This document shows, in pieces, positions 52,591 to 63,285 of a DNA stretch of 64,000 bases. Position numbers and translations under genes: made by a program. The notes beneath the pieces were generated by a model. The model was given only the letters and a program-made list of their open reading frames with translations. It was not told the origin of the DNA and made no database searches. Location of the stretch: the NCBI GenBank assembly GCA_950022655.1, contig OX465579.1, positions 177,577,263-177,641,262 on the forward strand. The letters are read 5' to 3'. This stretch comes from Alentia gelatinosa. Taxonomy: Eukaryota > Annelida > Polychaeta > Phyllodocida > Polynoidae. Each line of letters opens with the position of its first letter. Position 1 is the first letter of the stretch.

Positions 52591-52746
52591 CACGATCGGA
52601 ATAACCACAGGGAAATTATAAAAGTTCTTGTATTCATAAGTACACCAGCTACATAAAAAATTAACCAAATTGATTCCCTAATTTCAATAGATTTTAGCAT
52701 ATAAAAAAAACATAATCTATGTACAACATTGTCGTTGGTTGTGACA

Positions 52747-53085
52747 CTTTATTACCCACCTAATACGGAGTATCCATGCTAAGCCTATGAAGCCTACAGA
52801 TCGCTACTGAGTAGAATACGGACCTCCGGAAACTCCGGAGAATACGGCTTTTTGGGCCACCTGACGGGCATTATAGGAACTAATCTTTAGAAACAATGCA
52901 CAACGCTTGGGTCGAATTTCTAAATATTTACAAGATTATTTTCCTAATATTTACTAGAAATGTGAGTCATAAATGACACTACGTACAACTCCTCGCTATC
53001 GCTGGGAGTTTTACTACGCGTGAACTACGCGGAGAATACGGCCACTCAGCTCTAATATTAATCATGGTAATATTGTGAATTTGGC
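52747..53085 (+). mobile_element. Family C element
   Basis: TTATTACCCACCTAATACGG at the left and a hairpin remnant (AACTCCTCGCTATCGCTGGG, then GCGGAGAATACGGCCACTC) at the right. It is related to 18590-18957. Confidence 0.65.
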
Positions 53086-53202
53086 CGACAATTTCACCTG
53101 CGATACCCTATACGATTGTCACGACTATAGCACAGCTGAAACCACCCTACGTGTCGTAGCCCAGCAATAGATGGTCGATCCTCTAAGATCTACATCTGTA
53201 AG

Positions 53203-53490
53203 ACACTGGGGTCCGTTTAATAACCTAGGATCTTACATTTAGACCCTTTTCTGTACGCCATAGAGACCTATGGACGATGTGGGTTAACTTTATTCATCAC
53301 TGATGGACGACCTTATGGATGCCTAAAACTGTCTTAGTGAACAGACTTTAAAATTTTTACTTTTTTTTCATCACTTTTATTGGCTTCTGTTGGTAGTCCT
53401 TACATGTTCGTTGTTATTAACGATAACCTTTGTACAAGGTACAGAAAAGGGTCTTCATGGACTAGCCTAGATTATTAAACGGGCCCCTGA
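53203..53490. mobile_element. Family F-type element (CAGGGGCCCGTTTAATA ends)
   Basis: CTGGGGTCCGTTTAATAACC and GATTATTAAACGGGCCCCTG are inverted ends about 250 bp apart. The ends fit hAT-type MITEs. No coding. Confidence 0.7.
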
Positions 53491-53691
53491 CGCCTGGAAC
53501 TTACCAACGATTCTCGTGACTGAAAAACACCTCCCAGAATTAGTCTGCACCACTGACCTTCTTTCTCACCAGACGGCAGCACCAATGCTAACTGGAGAAT
53601 AAGTCGCACAAGGATTGCACCAGCTTCTGATCAGGTATTGAGTTTGTCATATGTTTATATTACTCTCCAAACAGTTGATGTATGTGGTATT

Positions 53692-53992
53692 TAGAAGGAA
53701 ACCCACGAGATGAAAATAGTTTGGTCCGTACTCCACCGAGGTTGACTGCAGAGTAATTCACAAAGCGAAGCTGAGTGAATTACGTAGCGGTCAAACGAGG
53801 TGGAGTGCAGACCAAGTGATTTTCATCAAGTGGGTTTCTGATTTTATCTAACCCCGTATGACATTAATTATTGATGAAATGAATCACCCAATTAGCCATT
53901 GAGTATTGGGTTCAATACCTTCACGGCCGTGGAGGATGAGTTCCTAATGTTAAGCCTATGGAGAAAAATACCGGGGTGAGATAAGATAAAGG
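53692..53992 (+). mobile_element. Family B hairpin element, second copy of the 3546-3842 subtype
   Basis: The tip at 53754-53782 is TAATTCAC, AA-AGC-GAA-GCT-GA, GTGAATTA. The body runs from TTATCTAACCCC to GGGGTGAGATAAGAT. Very similar to 3546-3842. Confidence 0.85.
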
Positions 53993-54111
53993 AGAATGTT
54001 AGAAACAAATGTTATGTTCATCCTTGATGGATAACCAAGGAATTCCAAAAGTGTAACAATTAAAAGGTTTTATTGTTGTCATTTAGTGAGTCATTATTAG
54101 GTGGGTAATAA

Positions 54112-54428
54112 TATGGAGAAACCAAACAAGAGTTAGTCGTGTTGTTGTTTATCGCACAACAGCAAGATCGCGATATTACTGCGCAAGGCGAAGCCGAGAG
54201 CAGTAATACGCGATCTCGCCGGAGTGCGATGAACAATAACATGACTAACTTGAGTTTGGTTTAGAATTTATCCTACCCCGCCCATCTAAATTACTTCTAC
54301 ATTAGCAAATGACGTCATTTGTCAAGTGTATCCCACTAGAGCGATATTTTTCATTTTTCTGAACTCCAAACCGAATACAGTGACCCAATGTTAAGCCTAT
54401 GATGTTTTTTATTAGGGGTAGGATAAAT
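54112..54428 (+). mobile_element. Family B hairpin element, second copy of the 17144-17460 subtype
   Basis: The same arms and body as 17144-17460. The tip at 54173-54208 has GGC-GAA-GCC with AA and GA on its two sides. Ends ATTAGGGGTAGGATAA. Confidence 0.85.
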
Positions 54429-54611
54429 TGGCGTGAGTTCATCTTGAGTTTGTACATGTCTCTAACTTTGGGCCCTCTGAGGATTCATTCCAGTGGCCGG
54501 GAGAGGGATGGTCGAGCCTGGTCCGGGTCGGTGAGGTCATCAGGATGCTGGCAGGTACATGGCAGACTCTTTTTGTATCATCTTTATTCATCCTTAAGAG
54601 CTTCTGCCTTT

Positions 54612-54799
54612 CTTACCAGTATATGACAAACCTATATCATTTAAAAATGTATCTGTTTCTTTATGGCTGCTAGAATAGTTGTGTGTATATATCCTGTACA
54701 ATTTGTATCTCATTCTGAAGTTACAAGTCACATTGAAACTTGATTTTCATGACTAGTTGAAAATAAAAAAATTCTCCACAATAAAAAAAAAAAAAAAAA
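54612..54799 (+). mobile_element. SINE-like retroposon with poly(A) tail
   Basis: A 3' run of 17 A after CACAATA ends at 54799. GCTTCAGCCTTT (54800-54811) repeats GCTTCTGCCTTT (54600-54611) with one mismatch, as a target duplication would. The 185-bp interior is AT-rich and shows no obvious tRNA-type promoter. Confidence 0.5.
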
Positions 54800-54811
54800 G
54801 CTTCAGCCTTT

Positions 54812-55485
54812 AAAGGCATATCCTACAATTCACAGTGGCGCCACCTGGTGATTTTTAAATAATGTCAATTTTTTTTTAATGAGCTTAGCTCCCTTTATTA
54901 AGGCATATAGAAAATTACATATTTTCTTTCAGTATCATGAGTCAGTTATTCATCTCAGTTATCATTATCAAAAATGTTCTTAGAAAGTACTTAAACTAGC
55001 TTCAGCTTGGCTACAATGTCAATTATCAGTCAAAACTGGTTTCTTGGGATTTATTCTAATTCCTCATGAGTACATTTAACATTTTGTCCAGTTTATCCAA
55101 TCTCAATAGGTAAAATAAACCAATTTGTTTGATTTACATAGGAAATCTACTTAAAAATATGGTTTTCTTCAATTCTTTCAAAAACAAGGACGGTGACCTA
55201 TGATTTTTTAAACATAAATAAGTAGCACTATTTATGTACTATATTCTGTAAATAATTTGAGGGAAATGACAGAGGTTTTACTCTGTAAAAAAATACTTTT
55301 TAGAATTTCCATATATTCTTATATAACATTATCATGATATTGATCTATACATCAAAAACTAGCACGGTGACCCCCAATTTTTATGTTGGATATGTGCTCC
55401 ACAACACTTAGGGATCATCATATTAAGTTTTCAGGAAATTGACATGGGTTTTAATTTTCAAGCCAAATTGTCCGATATGCCTTTG
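54812..55485 (+). mobile_element. Family A element
   Basis: AAAGGCATATCCTACAATTC to GTCCGATATGCCTTT, matching 540-1346 along its length. A roughly 160-bp AT-rich insertion interrupts it near 54868-55025, where ATGTCAATT is duplicated on both sides. Confidence 0.8.
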
Positions 55486-55507
55486 TGATCTGCAGGCTCT
55501 TTGTATC

Positions 55508-55695
55508 ATTATCTCACACCGGTATTTTTCTCCATGGGCTTAACGTTAGAAACTCATACTACACGGCCGTGAAAGTAGTGTATCCAATACTCAATGGCTA
55601 ACTGGGTGATTTAATTTATTTATTGATCATGTTATTCGGGGTGAGCTAAGACCAGAAACCCACTCGATCTCGTGAGTTTCCTTCTAACTCTAATA
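55508..55695 (-). mobile_element. Family B element with collapsed hairpin
   Basis: ATTATCTCACACCGGTATTT to CGGGGTGAGCTAAG bounds the body. The hairpin is reduced to GAAACCCACTCGA and TCTCGTGAGTTTCC. It shows that the tip and inner stem can be lost cleanly. Confidence 0.7.
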
Positions 55696-55807
55696 CATTC
55701 AAACCTAGCAATGTTGTTTGATCACAAATTAACTCTATTGTTGAAATAAACTTGATATTCTCAGACGATTGCGCTTTTTCAATGACACTATTATTGATCC
55801 ACTAGAA

Positions 55808-56207
55808 AATCTACATTCTTTATCCTACCCCTAATAAAAAAAAACGTCATTGATTTAACATAGGCAAGTTTTATGTGGCGTGCCATGACATGAAGTAAAA
55901 TCTATGTACCTAGAGAAATAAAAATATTTGACCAATCAGCGATCAGGAATTATTCACCTGTGTAAATAGTTCCGGCTGCAGAGTCGGACTTTCCTTATAT
56001 CATAAAGTCGTGGAGATGGGGTAGGATAAATACGAAACCAAACTCGAGTTAGACTTGTCTGTGTCTATGCCACTCTGGTCAGATTTGTTCTTTAAGATCT
56101 ATGCTCAGCTCACACTCCGCGTAGTAATACACAACCTTCCCGTCATGGCATAAACACTGACAAGTCTAACTCGAGTTTAGTTTCTACTAATTATTAGTTC
56201 TTTTATA
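55808..56207 (-). mobile_element. Family B hairpin element, reverse copy
   Basis: TTTATCCTACCCCTAATAAA to GGGGTAGGATAAATACG bounds the body. The hairpin arms are AACTCGAGTTAGACTTGTCT and TGACAAGTCTAACTCGAGTT. The tip region is diverged. Confidence 0.75.
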
Positions 56208-56527
56208 AAGACTAGATGAAATACGAATACAGATTCCAAAAGAATATATCAATCACAATGGCCGTATCATATAGTAAAGGTGTTGGTTGATAATGTGGGA
56301 TAAGTGTCCTAGATTGTAATGATACAAAAGATACAGAAAGATTCAGATTTTTACATTGATATTAGCACATCAATAGCTTCTTTTTTGTCTTTTCCTTTTA
56401 TTTCCATTCAATAAGGTACAGATGAGTTATGAAACGTTGAAAATCACGTTGATCCATCGTTTGCATCTTACAGCGATATACATCATAAAGTAAAAGTAGC
56501 ATACACTTAGTTTTGAGAATGCTGCTC

Positions 56528-57507
56528 TCAATTTACCTTGAAAGTAAACCCCGTGCCAATTTCCTGAGAATTGGATGTGTTAAAAATGGAAGTGACGGTG
56601 GTAGATTTTGATTTGGGGATTAGTATTATAATGATATTATTGTGGTGGTCACCGCCTAGTTAGCTGTCGGAAGATCTATCTCTGGAACACTAGTTCCCGG
56701 CGATGTCCCACGCACTATTATGTAGGTCGGTTCGGCTTTCGGAAAGTATGAACTAAGCTCGTCACACAAGACACAACTCCACGCCTTTAATAAACAAGGA
56801 TGTTTATTACAATTACTTCCCAAAGTGATCCTGGAAGATCACTTCCACAAGTACAGTACCCCAGCACGGCTTGCCAGGTAACGCTGGAGAGGCTAATCTG
56901 GAAGACTCGCCTAACCACCAGGAAGGTTACGAGAACCCGCCTGCAATGTGAGGGCCCAAGGGTCTGCTCTTGTGGAGAGACGGGCGAGGACAGCCTGTCG
57001 ACCTACTGTGAACGCTGAGTATATATACCCAGCGTTATGTAATCCCGGCCCCCTCTGCAACACTCTTGTGTGCGGCATTGCCCGGAATCACTACACAGTA
57101 AGGATTGACTCTCCATGCCACCTTCCGTAGAAGGGACAAAACACTGCTGGATCCCCACCCCACTACATTTTTATAGAATATATATACAGAAATTCTAAAA
57201 GGTTGTTTTTCAGATAGTTTCATTTCCCTTAAATTATTAAAGAATATTGTAAATGTGTAGTGCTACATTCAAGTACTAAAATATATAGGTCTCTGTCTTC
57301 GAAATCTTGAGAAATTCAGGAAAACCGTATATTTCAGTACATTACCTATGAAAATTGGTCTATTTTATCTATTGGTATTGGATAAACTGGACAAAACGTT
57401 GAAATTACTCATTTGGCTTTAGAATGAATCCCAAAGAACCAGTTTTAATGATAATTGACAATATTAAAAAATTACCAGTTGGTACCACCGTGAATTGTAG
57501 GATACGC
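56528..57507 (-). mobile_element. Family A element, reverse copy interrupted by an LTR
   Basis: CAATTTACCTTGAAAGTAAA at the left and GAATTGTAGGATACGCATTT at the right follow family A in reverse. The element is split at 56641 by the LTR ending at 57167. Confidence 0.7.
56641..57167 (-). mobile_element. Solo LTR
   Basis: 527 bp starting TGTGGTGGTCACC and ending CCACCCCACTACA: TG...CA with imperfect short inverted ends. On the minus strand a GTATATATACTC TATA-like box (about 57010-57025) precedes an AATAAA (about 56807-56812), the order expected in an LTR. No internal retroelement coding is nearby. The flanking duplication is unclear. Confidence 0.6.
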
Positions 57508-57935
57508 ATTTACTGCTGAATGTATGCGTTTGGTCCATTTTATCATTTTGATTTAGGGAATTCCATATATGTATGTGAGAGGGAAGGGGAGGTATGATCA
57601 GTCCTGTAATCTCAGGTCCCCACCTACTCTGAATCAGAAGAGATTTCATACCAAGAAGTATAATTACCATCCCAGAAAACAGACCCAGATCGACGTCAGC
57701 GGAACGTGGGAGTTTTATATTTAGCAGCTTTCAGAGGTTGATCATCGATCCTGGAGGGGAAGGTCGAGTGATGCCCTTCTCAGTCATTATTCAGGAAGTA
57801 TTTTAGATAACGAGTGATGTAGTTCCTCTCTCAGACACCGTTGAGGAATTAGTTCCGGAAAAACCGAAACTAGATTACTTTAATATATGAGCGTGAATCT
57901 ATTTGATAAAATATCAAAGAATTATGGATCTGATT
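57508..57935. other. No gene seen
   Basis: Nothing I can support. Confidence 0.3.
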
Positions 57936-57942
57936 TCTTTTT

Positions 57943-58260
57943 TTTTTTAATAGAGCACAGCATTTATTTTCCAGTATACAGCATACAGTACATTGCATTA
58001 TTTCCTTGTTGTCTTGTTCTCATATCTATCTGACTGTACACTTGTAGCAGTCTCTTACACACATCTTTCGTCTTGCTCCCTTTTTTTGATATTTTAACTT
58101 TATAATTACATGGTTACCTGGCATACCTCTACCCCTTACTGGACTACAACCTTCAGGTCTTCCTATTCTAGATTGCCACCATTTTTCCAATCTACTACAC
58201 TGCTGATTCTCCATGTATTTATCAGTCATTCAATATTTGATTTTCAGGAATATTCTATCT
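57943..58260 (-). pseudogene. Possible retroposed or decayed transposon 3' end
   Basis: On the minus strand a 67-codon ORF (58229-58026) has WWQSRIGRPEGCSPVRGRG and CVRDCYKCT, a Cys-rich C-terminus like those of some transposase-derived proteins. It is followed by AATAAA (about 57970) and a run of 10 A. The family is not recognised, and no upstream coding is visible. Confidence 0.3.
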
Positions 58261-58660
58261 GTTCTCGTTAGTCTCCTTCTCCTTGGTTGACATCGTATTT
58301 AAAAAGAAGTCTGTCGTCACTGGAATCATTTATTACGATTTCCATGGAATCCCTGTTATGTAGGATAAATCTTGTGAATAATTAGACGCGGGAAAATCTT
58401 AACCCTTTCCCTGCAGCACCCAGTTCCCCTGCTCACCATGACACGGCAGGCATTGCCTCCCTAAATGACCCTGCTACGGCAGGCCCCTTTTTTGGGAAAT
58501 AGCAATGTCATGTGATGTGTCATGTGATTTAAGTAATTTACCTTGGTGACTGATCATATTTTATTATACCAAATCAAAGGTCAATATGCCTATTATGAAT
58601 TGTTCAAATTTCTTTTAAATCAAACAATTATCTTTTTATATATTGAAGTTTGTGTATAAG
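58261..58660. other. No gene seen
   Basis: Nothing I can support. Confidence 0.3.
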
Positions 58661-58748
58661 TAGCAATGATTCCATTGAGATGCCTTGAGGCATCTTCCTG
58701 CCGGAGCCAGGAGAATGCCTGAAGGCATCTTCCTGTTGTTAAAGGGTT
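58661..58748 (+). repeat. Two units related to the 35-bp minisatellite
   Basis: GATGCCTTGAGGCATCTTCC and GAATGCCTGAAGGCATCTTC, as in the array at 23185. A looser copy lies at 58410-58490 (GCAGGCATTGCCTCCC). Confidence 0.6.
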
Positions 58749-58875
58749 AAATTGGTCTCTCTATATTGTTTCAAAGCAGGGTGTATCGAGAAGAGAATGT
58801 CTGTGCCGAGTGCTTCATAGCGCTACTAATCTCACCCTGGGATTTATGTGATTATAATAAACGTGGTTGTATCAG

Positions 58876-59187
58876 TAAAGCCCAATGCCCATCTACCGAT
58901 TTCGGAACATTTATGTACGTTTGTCGGCGACAAACGGAGGGCAATTTGTCTCAGCTGAGCCATCCTAACGGAGTCGGTAGATGTAGGACAGCTAGGCAAG
59001 GCTACCCAGCGATTAGTGAACACTCGGTTTCTTTGGTTTTTGCCCTCCCCCAGCGATTAGTAGACTATACACCGATTTTATCAGTGTGTGGATCGAGCGA
59101 AGGGTTACGTAATTTGCCTGCGACAAGGTGACCGACTTTGGGAACTAATCGTTCAACCCTAAATCGGTAGATGGGCATCCGGCTTAA
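58876..59187 (+). mobile_element. Family D MITE (PIF/Harbinger-like)
   Basis: TAA, AGCCCAATGCCCATCTACCG at the left; GGTAGATGGGCATCCGGCT, TAA at the right. The perfect TAA duplication (58876-58878, 59185-59187) supports PIF/Harbinger. It is a reverse copy of 16502-16822. A 121-codon ORF inside is not conserved in the other copy. Confidence 0.85.
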
Positions 59188-59810
59188 GCAAACTCCCCAA
59201 TTTTCCTCTTTGTAAGGAAAGGAGTTAGTAGAGCAGCAATGATCCAAAAACATTGATGAACCTCGCGCGTCAATTTAACCAGGCAAATCGGGTACCAAAA
59301 TGAAGCTAAAAAAGCACATCAGATATACTTTTTTCGTAATATCTTTGTTTTTCATTTTGCATATTTTCTCTTCATATTTGACTTGTGTAAAGGTTTCTGA
59401 AAAAAAACATCATATCTTATAACCGTAATCATCTACGGTAGCATTGTTTATTTTTCAACTAAATTCTTTCTGGAGATCTGATATGAGGATCCAACAACCT
59501 ATCCGCGGTTGTGTATGTTGTGTCAGAGGAACTCGTACTAAACGAGAGATAAAAAAGAAGATAGTTTTGTACAATGTAGTGGTTAGAGAGAGGTGCGTTT
59601 GGCATTGGGGATAGGTCGGCGTTCCAACCTCCAGGCTACAGTATCCTGGTGTTTGTTTATTCAGAGAACCGGTAGGAACCGGTTAGTGGAAGGTGCGGGT
59701 CAGGATTAAGTCAGCAGCTCTGAGGCTATGTCTATAATCAGTGAAGAATAGTTAAAACGGTCCTCAGAATCACCGCACGATGATCAGCTGATGGGCTGAA
59801 TGTCCGTTCT
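59188..59810. other. No gene seen
   Basis: Nothing I can support. Confidence 0.3.
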
Positions 59811-59811
59811 G

Positions 59812-61255
59812 TAGTGAAACATGTTAACCTTAGTGGGACAGCCTCTCGTACTATACACCTTTGCCTCAAAATACTTCAAATACCAACCTCTGCCATGCAA
59901 GTGGACGTTGAGCCGTACCACCAGACTGTGCTGGTATGGCGCCGTACCACCATACTTTGAAAGCTTGCTCTTATTGGTTAAGAGAGAAATATGAAATCAA
60001 ACAGGAAATTAATAAATAATATTATGAGAATATTAATACCAAAGAAAACAATTTTCCAACAGTTGCTACGAGCTCATGCGGTAGATCTAGCGAAAGTAAC
60101 ACGGTACGAGGACCCGTCCCAATAGGCCTTTTTCCGTAGGCCGGTGTCGCACCTTATCTCCCTAGCTACGCCAAGGCTGAAGACAAACATTCACTTGGCA
60201 ACGTATTCCTTAGCATTGGATCACTCAGTATATGAGCCTAATACGATCATAAGACCCATGTATCTCATTTTCAGAGAAATAACAATGATTTCATCGTATT
60301 CTATGGTATTCCAGCTACAATTTGATGTATCATACATGCATATCACCTTAATGATACTTTAGATATACCTTAGATAACACAGGGACACCAAAACTGCATA
60401 CACACTAATACATTGGCAGGCCTAGCTATATTATGCTTATCTTTTTCCAAGTTAAAACCAAGATGATTATCAACTATAAAGTTTAGACAGCCAAGACTCG
60501 TTAATACAATACCCTAGTTTGCTCCAACAATCTAATCTGTCAAAAAACAACACTCCTGTAATCACACCCACCGTTCACACTTTAGGTGTGATTGCTGTTT
60601 GTCTCTATATACAAGCCGCCTGACTCGGCCGTGTTTGTCCGAGCGGCCGCGTATCTAGAGAGTGGGCCGTTAGGCGGCGCTGAACGGCAACACCTGTATT
60701 AGGTTAACTAGTTTCCCTTAAATACCGCATTTCTGTCCACAGAAATAGTGCACGAGCTCGCAGGACGAGTGTGATATTTTTACCAAAAGGAATAAGGTAC
60801 GAGTGGCCGTCCCAATAGGGTTAAGAAGTTTCACTTGTATCATAAACCTATAAATATCGATAAATACATCGATTTTCATCGGAACTTGATGACATCGTAT
60901 TGTTCTTCAAAGTGTGATGGGTGACGTCACTCGGCGCTATGTTCACAACCTCATTTTCGTTAAAAAAAAATATTAAGGCGTTTTAGAAATATTTTCTTTG
61001 TGTTATTTATTATCATAATTTTATCTCGAAATTGTATGAATTTTTAGTTGGTATATTATCTATTTCTTTTTTATTTACATATTTACATATTAAGTGCAAC
61101 CAATCGTATTCAAAGTATGGTGGTACGTCGCCATACTAGCACAGTATGGTGGTACGTGTCAACTACCACTTCTCTCACGGAGGTTGGTATTTACAGTATT
61201 TTCTGGCTTAGGTCCCTGCCCCACTTTCTCTACAGTTCCACCACAGGGGGTCATT
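59812..61255. mobile_element. Element with long inverted arms, 1.4 kb
   Basis: 59880-59985 (TACCAACCTCTGCCATGCAA, CCGTACCACCATACTTTGAA) is mirrored by 61095-61200 (CAAAGTATGGTGGTACGTCG, GGAGGTTGGTATTTACAGTA). Between the arms lies a segment with the words of the Polinton PolB promoter (60395-60705), flanked by two further related pieces (60060-60130 and 60750-60825, both with CCCGTCCCAATAGG-type or GCCGTCCCAATAGGG words). No long ORF. Confidence 0.6.
60395..60705 (+). other. Sequence resembling the Polinton PolB upstream region
   Basis: In order: ACTAATACATTGGCAGGCC, GTTAAAACCAAGATGAT, ATCAACTATA, GAGCGGCCGCGTATC, AGTGGGCCGTTAGGCGGC, AACACCTGTAT. The same words in the same order and orientation occur at 35810-36005. 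The copy here is longer between words and lies outside the element. Confidence 0.7.
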
Positions 61256-61790
61256 GAATAATAATTCTACAATTAAAAAAAAAAAAGGCCTGTTGGTGCC
61301 AAAATATAGCATAAAAAAATAAGTCATTAACAAAAGAGATTTTGACGATACGAGAAACTGAAATGTGATTGCTGGTGTGGCATAAGAAATTGTTCATTTT
61401 AAAAGTGTCAGCCATTTTGTTGTCCATTTGTCATCACGGAAGACACCTCCAGTGGTAGCAGTGTGATTATTCACACTGAATTACAGGGACTGCACCACTC
61501 GGACTGCTGGTCTCAGACATACCACTGCTCCGCTCGATATGCATTGATGCATATCGGCATTTTATGGGAAACGCATAAGCACTTGGAAATATGTCAATTG
61601 TACAAAAAATTGTACGACATTTTGTACGGACGATATTGCTGATGGCTAAGGCAAGTTTATGCTAACCTGAATGAAAAAGGTCGTCCAGTATGTCGATTAT
61701 TTTTCGATTTATCTATTGCCCAGCCTCACCTATGACAAAAGCCCATTTCCATTGTGCCTCAGCAGTGCTAAGGTCCGTCGGTGGTTGTTG
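61256..61790. other. No gene seen
   Basis: Unique-looking DNA with an A-run at 61276. A short inverted pair around 61528-61560 (GATATGCATTGATGCATATC) forms a perfect hairpin. Confidence 0.35.
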
Positions 61791-62180
61791 TTTTTTTTTT
61801 TTTTTTTTTTATCATTTCTTTATTGACGTTCATATCAGTTACATTCCATCATGAGATAGTTCAGATTAAATTGCCAATAAAGAGGCCGATGACATCAGCC
61901 ACTATTTAGTGCGGCTGGTTTTAATTGTCGGGCCTACCTAGTTGTGTAGAGATTGACAATTTACACTCACACTCAATTTACCAGTAGTACAAACAACTTA
62001 GGGAATCCAACGGACGGTGGACCATTAGTGGTTCCTGATTGTAGTTCGGCCAATGGAAATGGGTCTTTAGGAGAACTAAAAGAATCTCACGGTTTTCGTC
62101 GGCCAATGGAAATATGCTTTGTGGCATAAGGCCGTAAAAAATCAGGGACTGACCTGAAACGAGAATCTTTACATCCACAG
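61789..62180 (-). repeat. Possible retroposed sequence with poly(A) on the minus strand
   Basis: A T run of about 20 (61790-61810) is followed by TCTTTATTG, so on the minus strand AATAAA is followed by poly(A). Inside are two related TCGGCCAATGGAAATG words (62047, 62100), which also occur in altered form at 28940. The 5' end is not defined. Confidence 0.35.
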
Positions 62181-63285
62181 TAAGGACATTTCCTGATGAT
62201 ATCAGACATGTAATATTATTAAGGTTATAAATTTGTTATCATTGTCAGCGACCTGTGACTAATGTTAGGAGATACCTACATGCTCTAAGTATATGTAAAC
62301 AGTGAGTGAGTTCACATGTGGGAATAATTAACACACCTCCGAAAGGCAGTACACTCCGCCAGAACGTTGTAATGACTCAGTTTCCACTTTACCGAATCAC
62401 GCTATTTTAACTGTTTCCGGTAAGTGATGTTCATTTTGTGCCGCAGTCACTTGGAGATAGGACGTGAAGTGTATAGAGTGTTTTATCATTATATGTAGCG
62501 CTTTTCACATTTTCTGGGTTAAATCTACCGTGCAGGATCCTAGCATCATTTTCATGGCTGTTGATGTAACCTAACGGAAGTGGGTGCACGGCTGAGTGGA
62601 AATTCCTCCATTGTTCACTTATCCAAATAAACACATTCTGAAAGATTCTACATATCGGGCTTTGTCTTGAGTTTACTCTATTTAGATACTTTTTACTTGA
62701 CTAAACAGATGGTTTCTCGTTCAATCTATGTTAAATGTGTATTATGTCAAATACCAAAACTTTAAAGCATATATTCAATAATTCTATCTCTAGACTTTTA
62801 TTTTAGTTCCCATCTTCAATATTCAAGTAACATCACTCAATTTAGAGTCAATGCATAGGCAACCCTGAGGTCCTATCTTGTCAATACATATTAAAGTTTA
62901 TTTAAAGTGAACAATATTGGGATACATGGTCCTTCATTCTTGAAATACGGCCCGACACAGGGCCGTATTTTATAGATTCAAGACCAAGAACTTCATTGCT
63001 TCGGACTCAGTTACTACGTTTCCTTATTGTTTCATGTATATATCTAAAAATCATCAAAAGTAATATTTCATACGCATTAAACCCCAGGCATATGATAATA
63101 TGTAATGCGCATTTTTGCAATAATTCAAATATAACGATGCGAAAGAACAGTGCATTGACAAAGACAATAAAATTATCATGGAACCTCTCAGAGGAATGAT
63201 ATGAAGTATGAATGGCCACTTCAGATTTCTATGAGTTAGTACATGTATGGTCACCTCAAATATTAGTATTTATCATCCATGTCCA
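62181..63285. other. No gene seen
   Basis: AT-rich unique DNA. A short palindromic pair ACGGCCCGACA and GGGCCGTATTT lies at 62945-62972. No supported coding region. Confidence 0.35.

Noticed and set aside
58766..59131. 121-codon ORF
   Set aside because: It runs across the end of a family D MITE and is not kept in the other copy.
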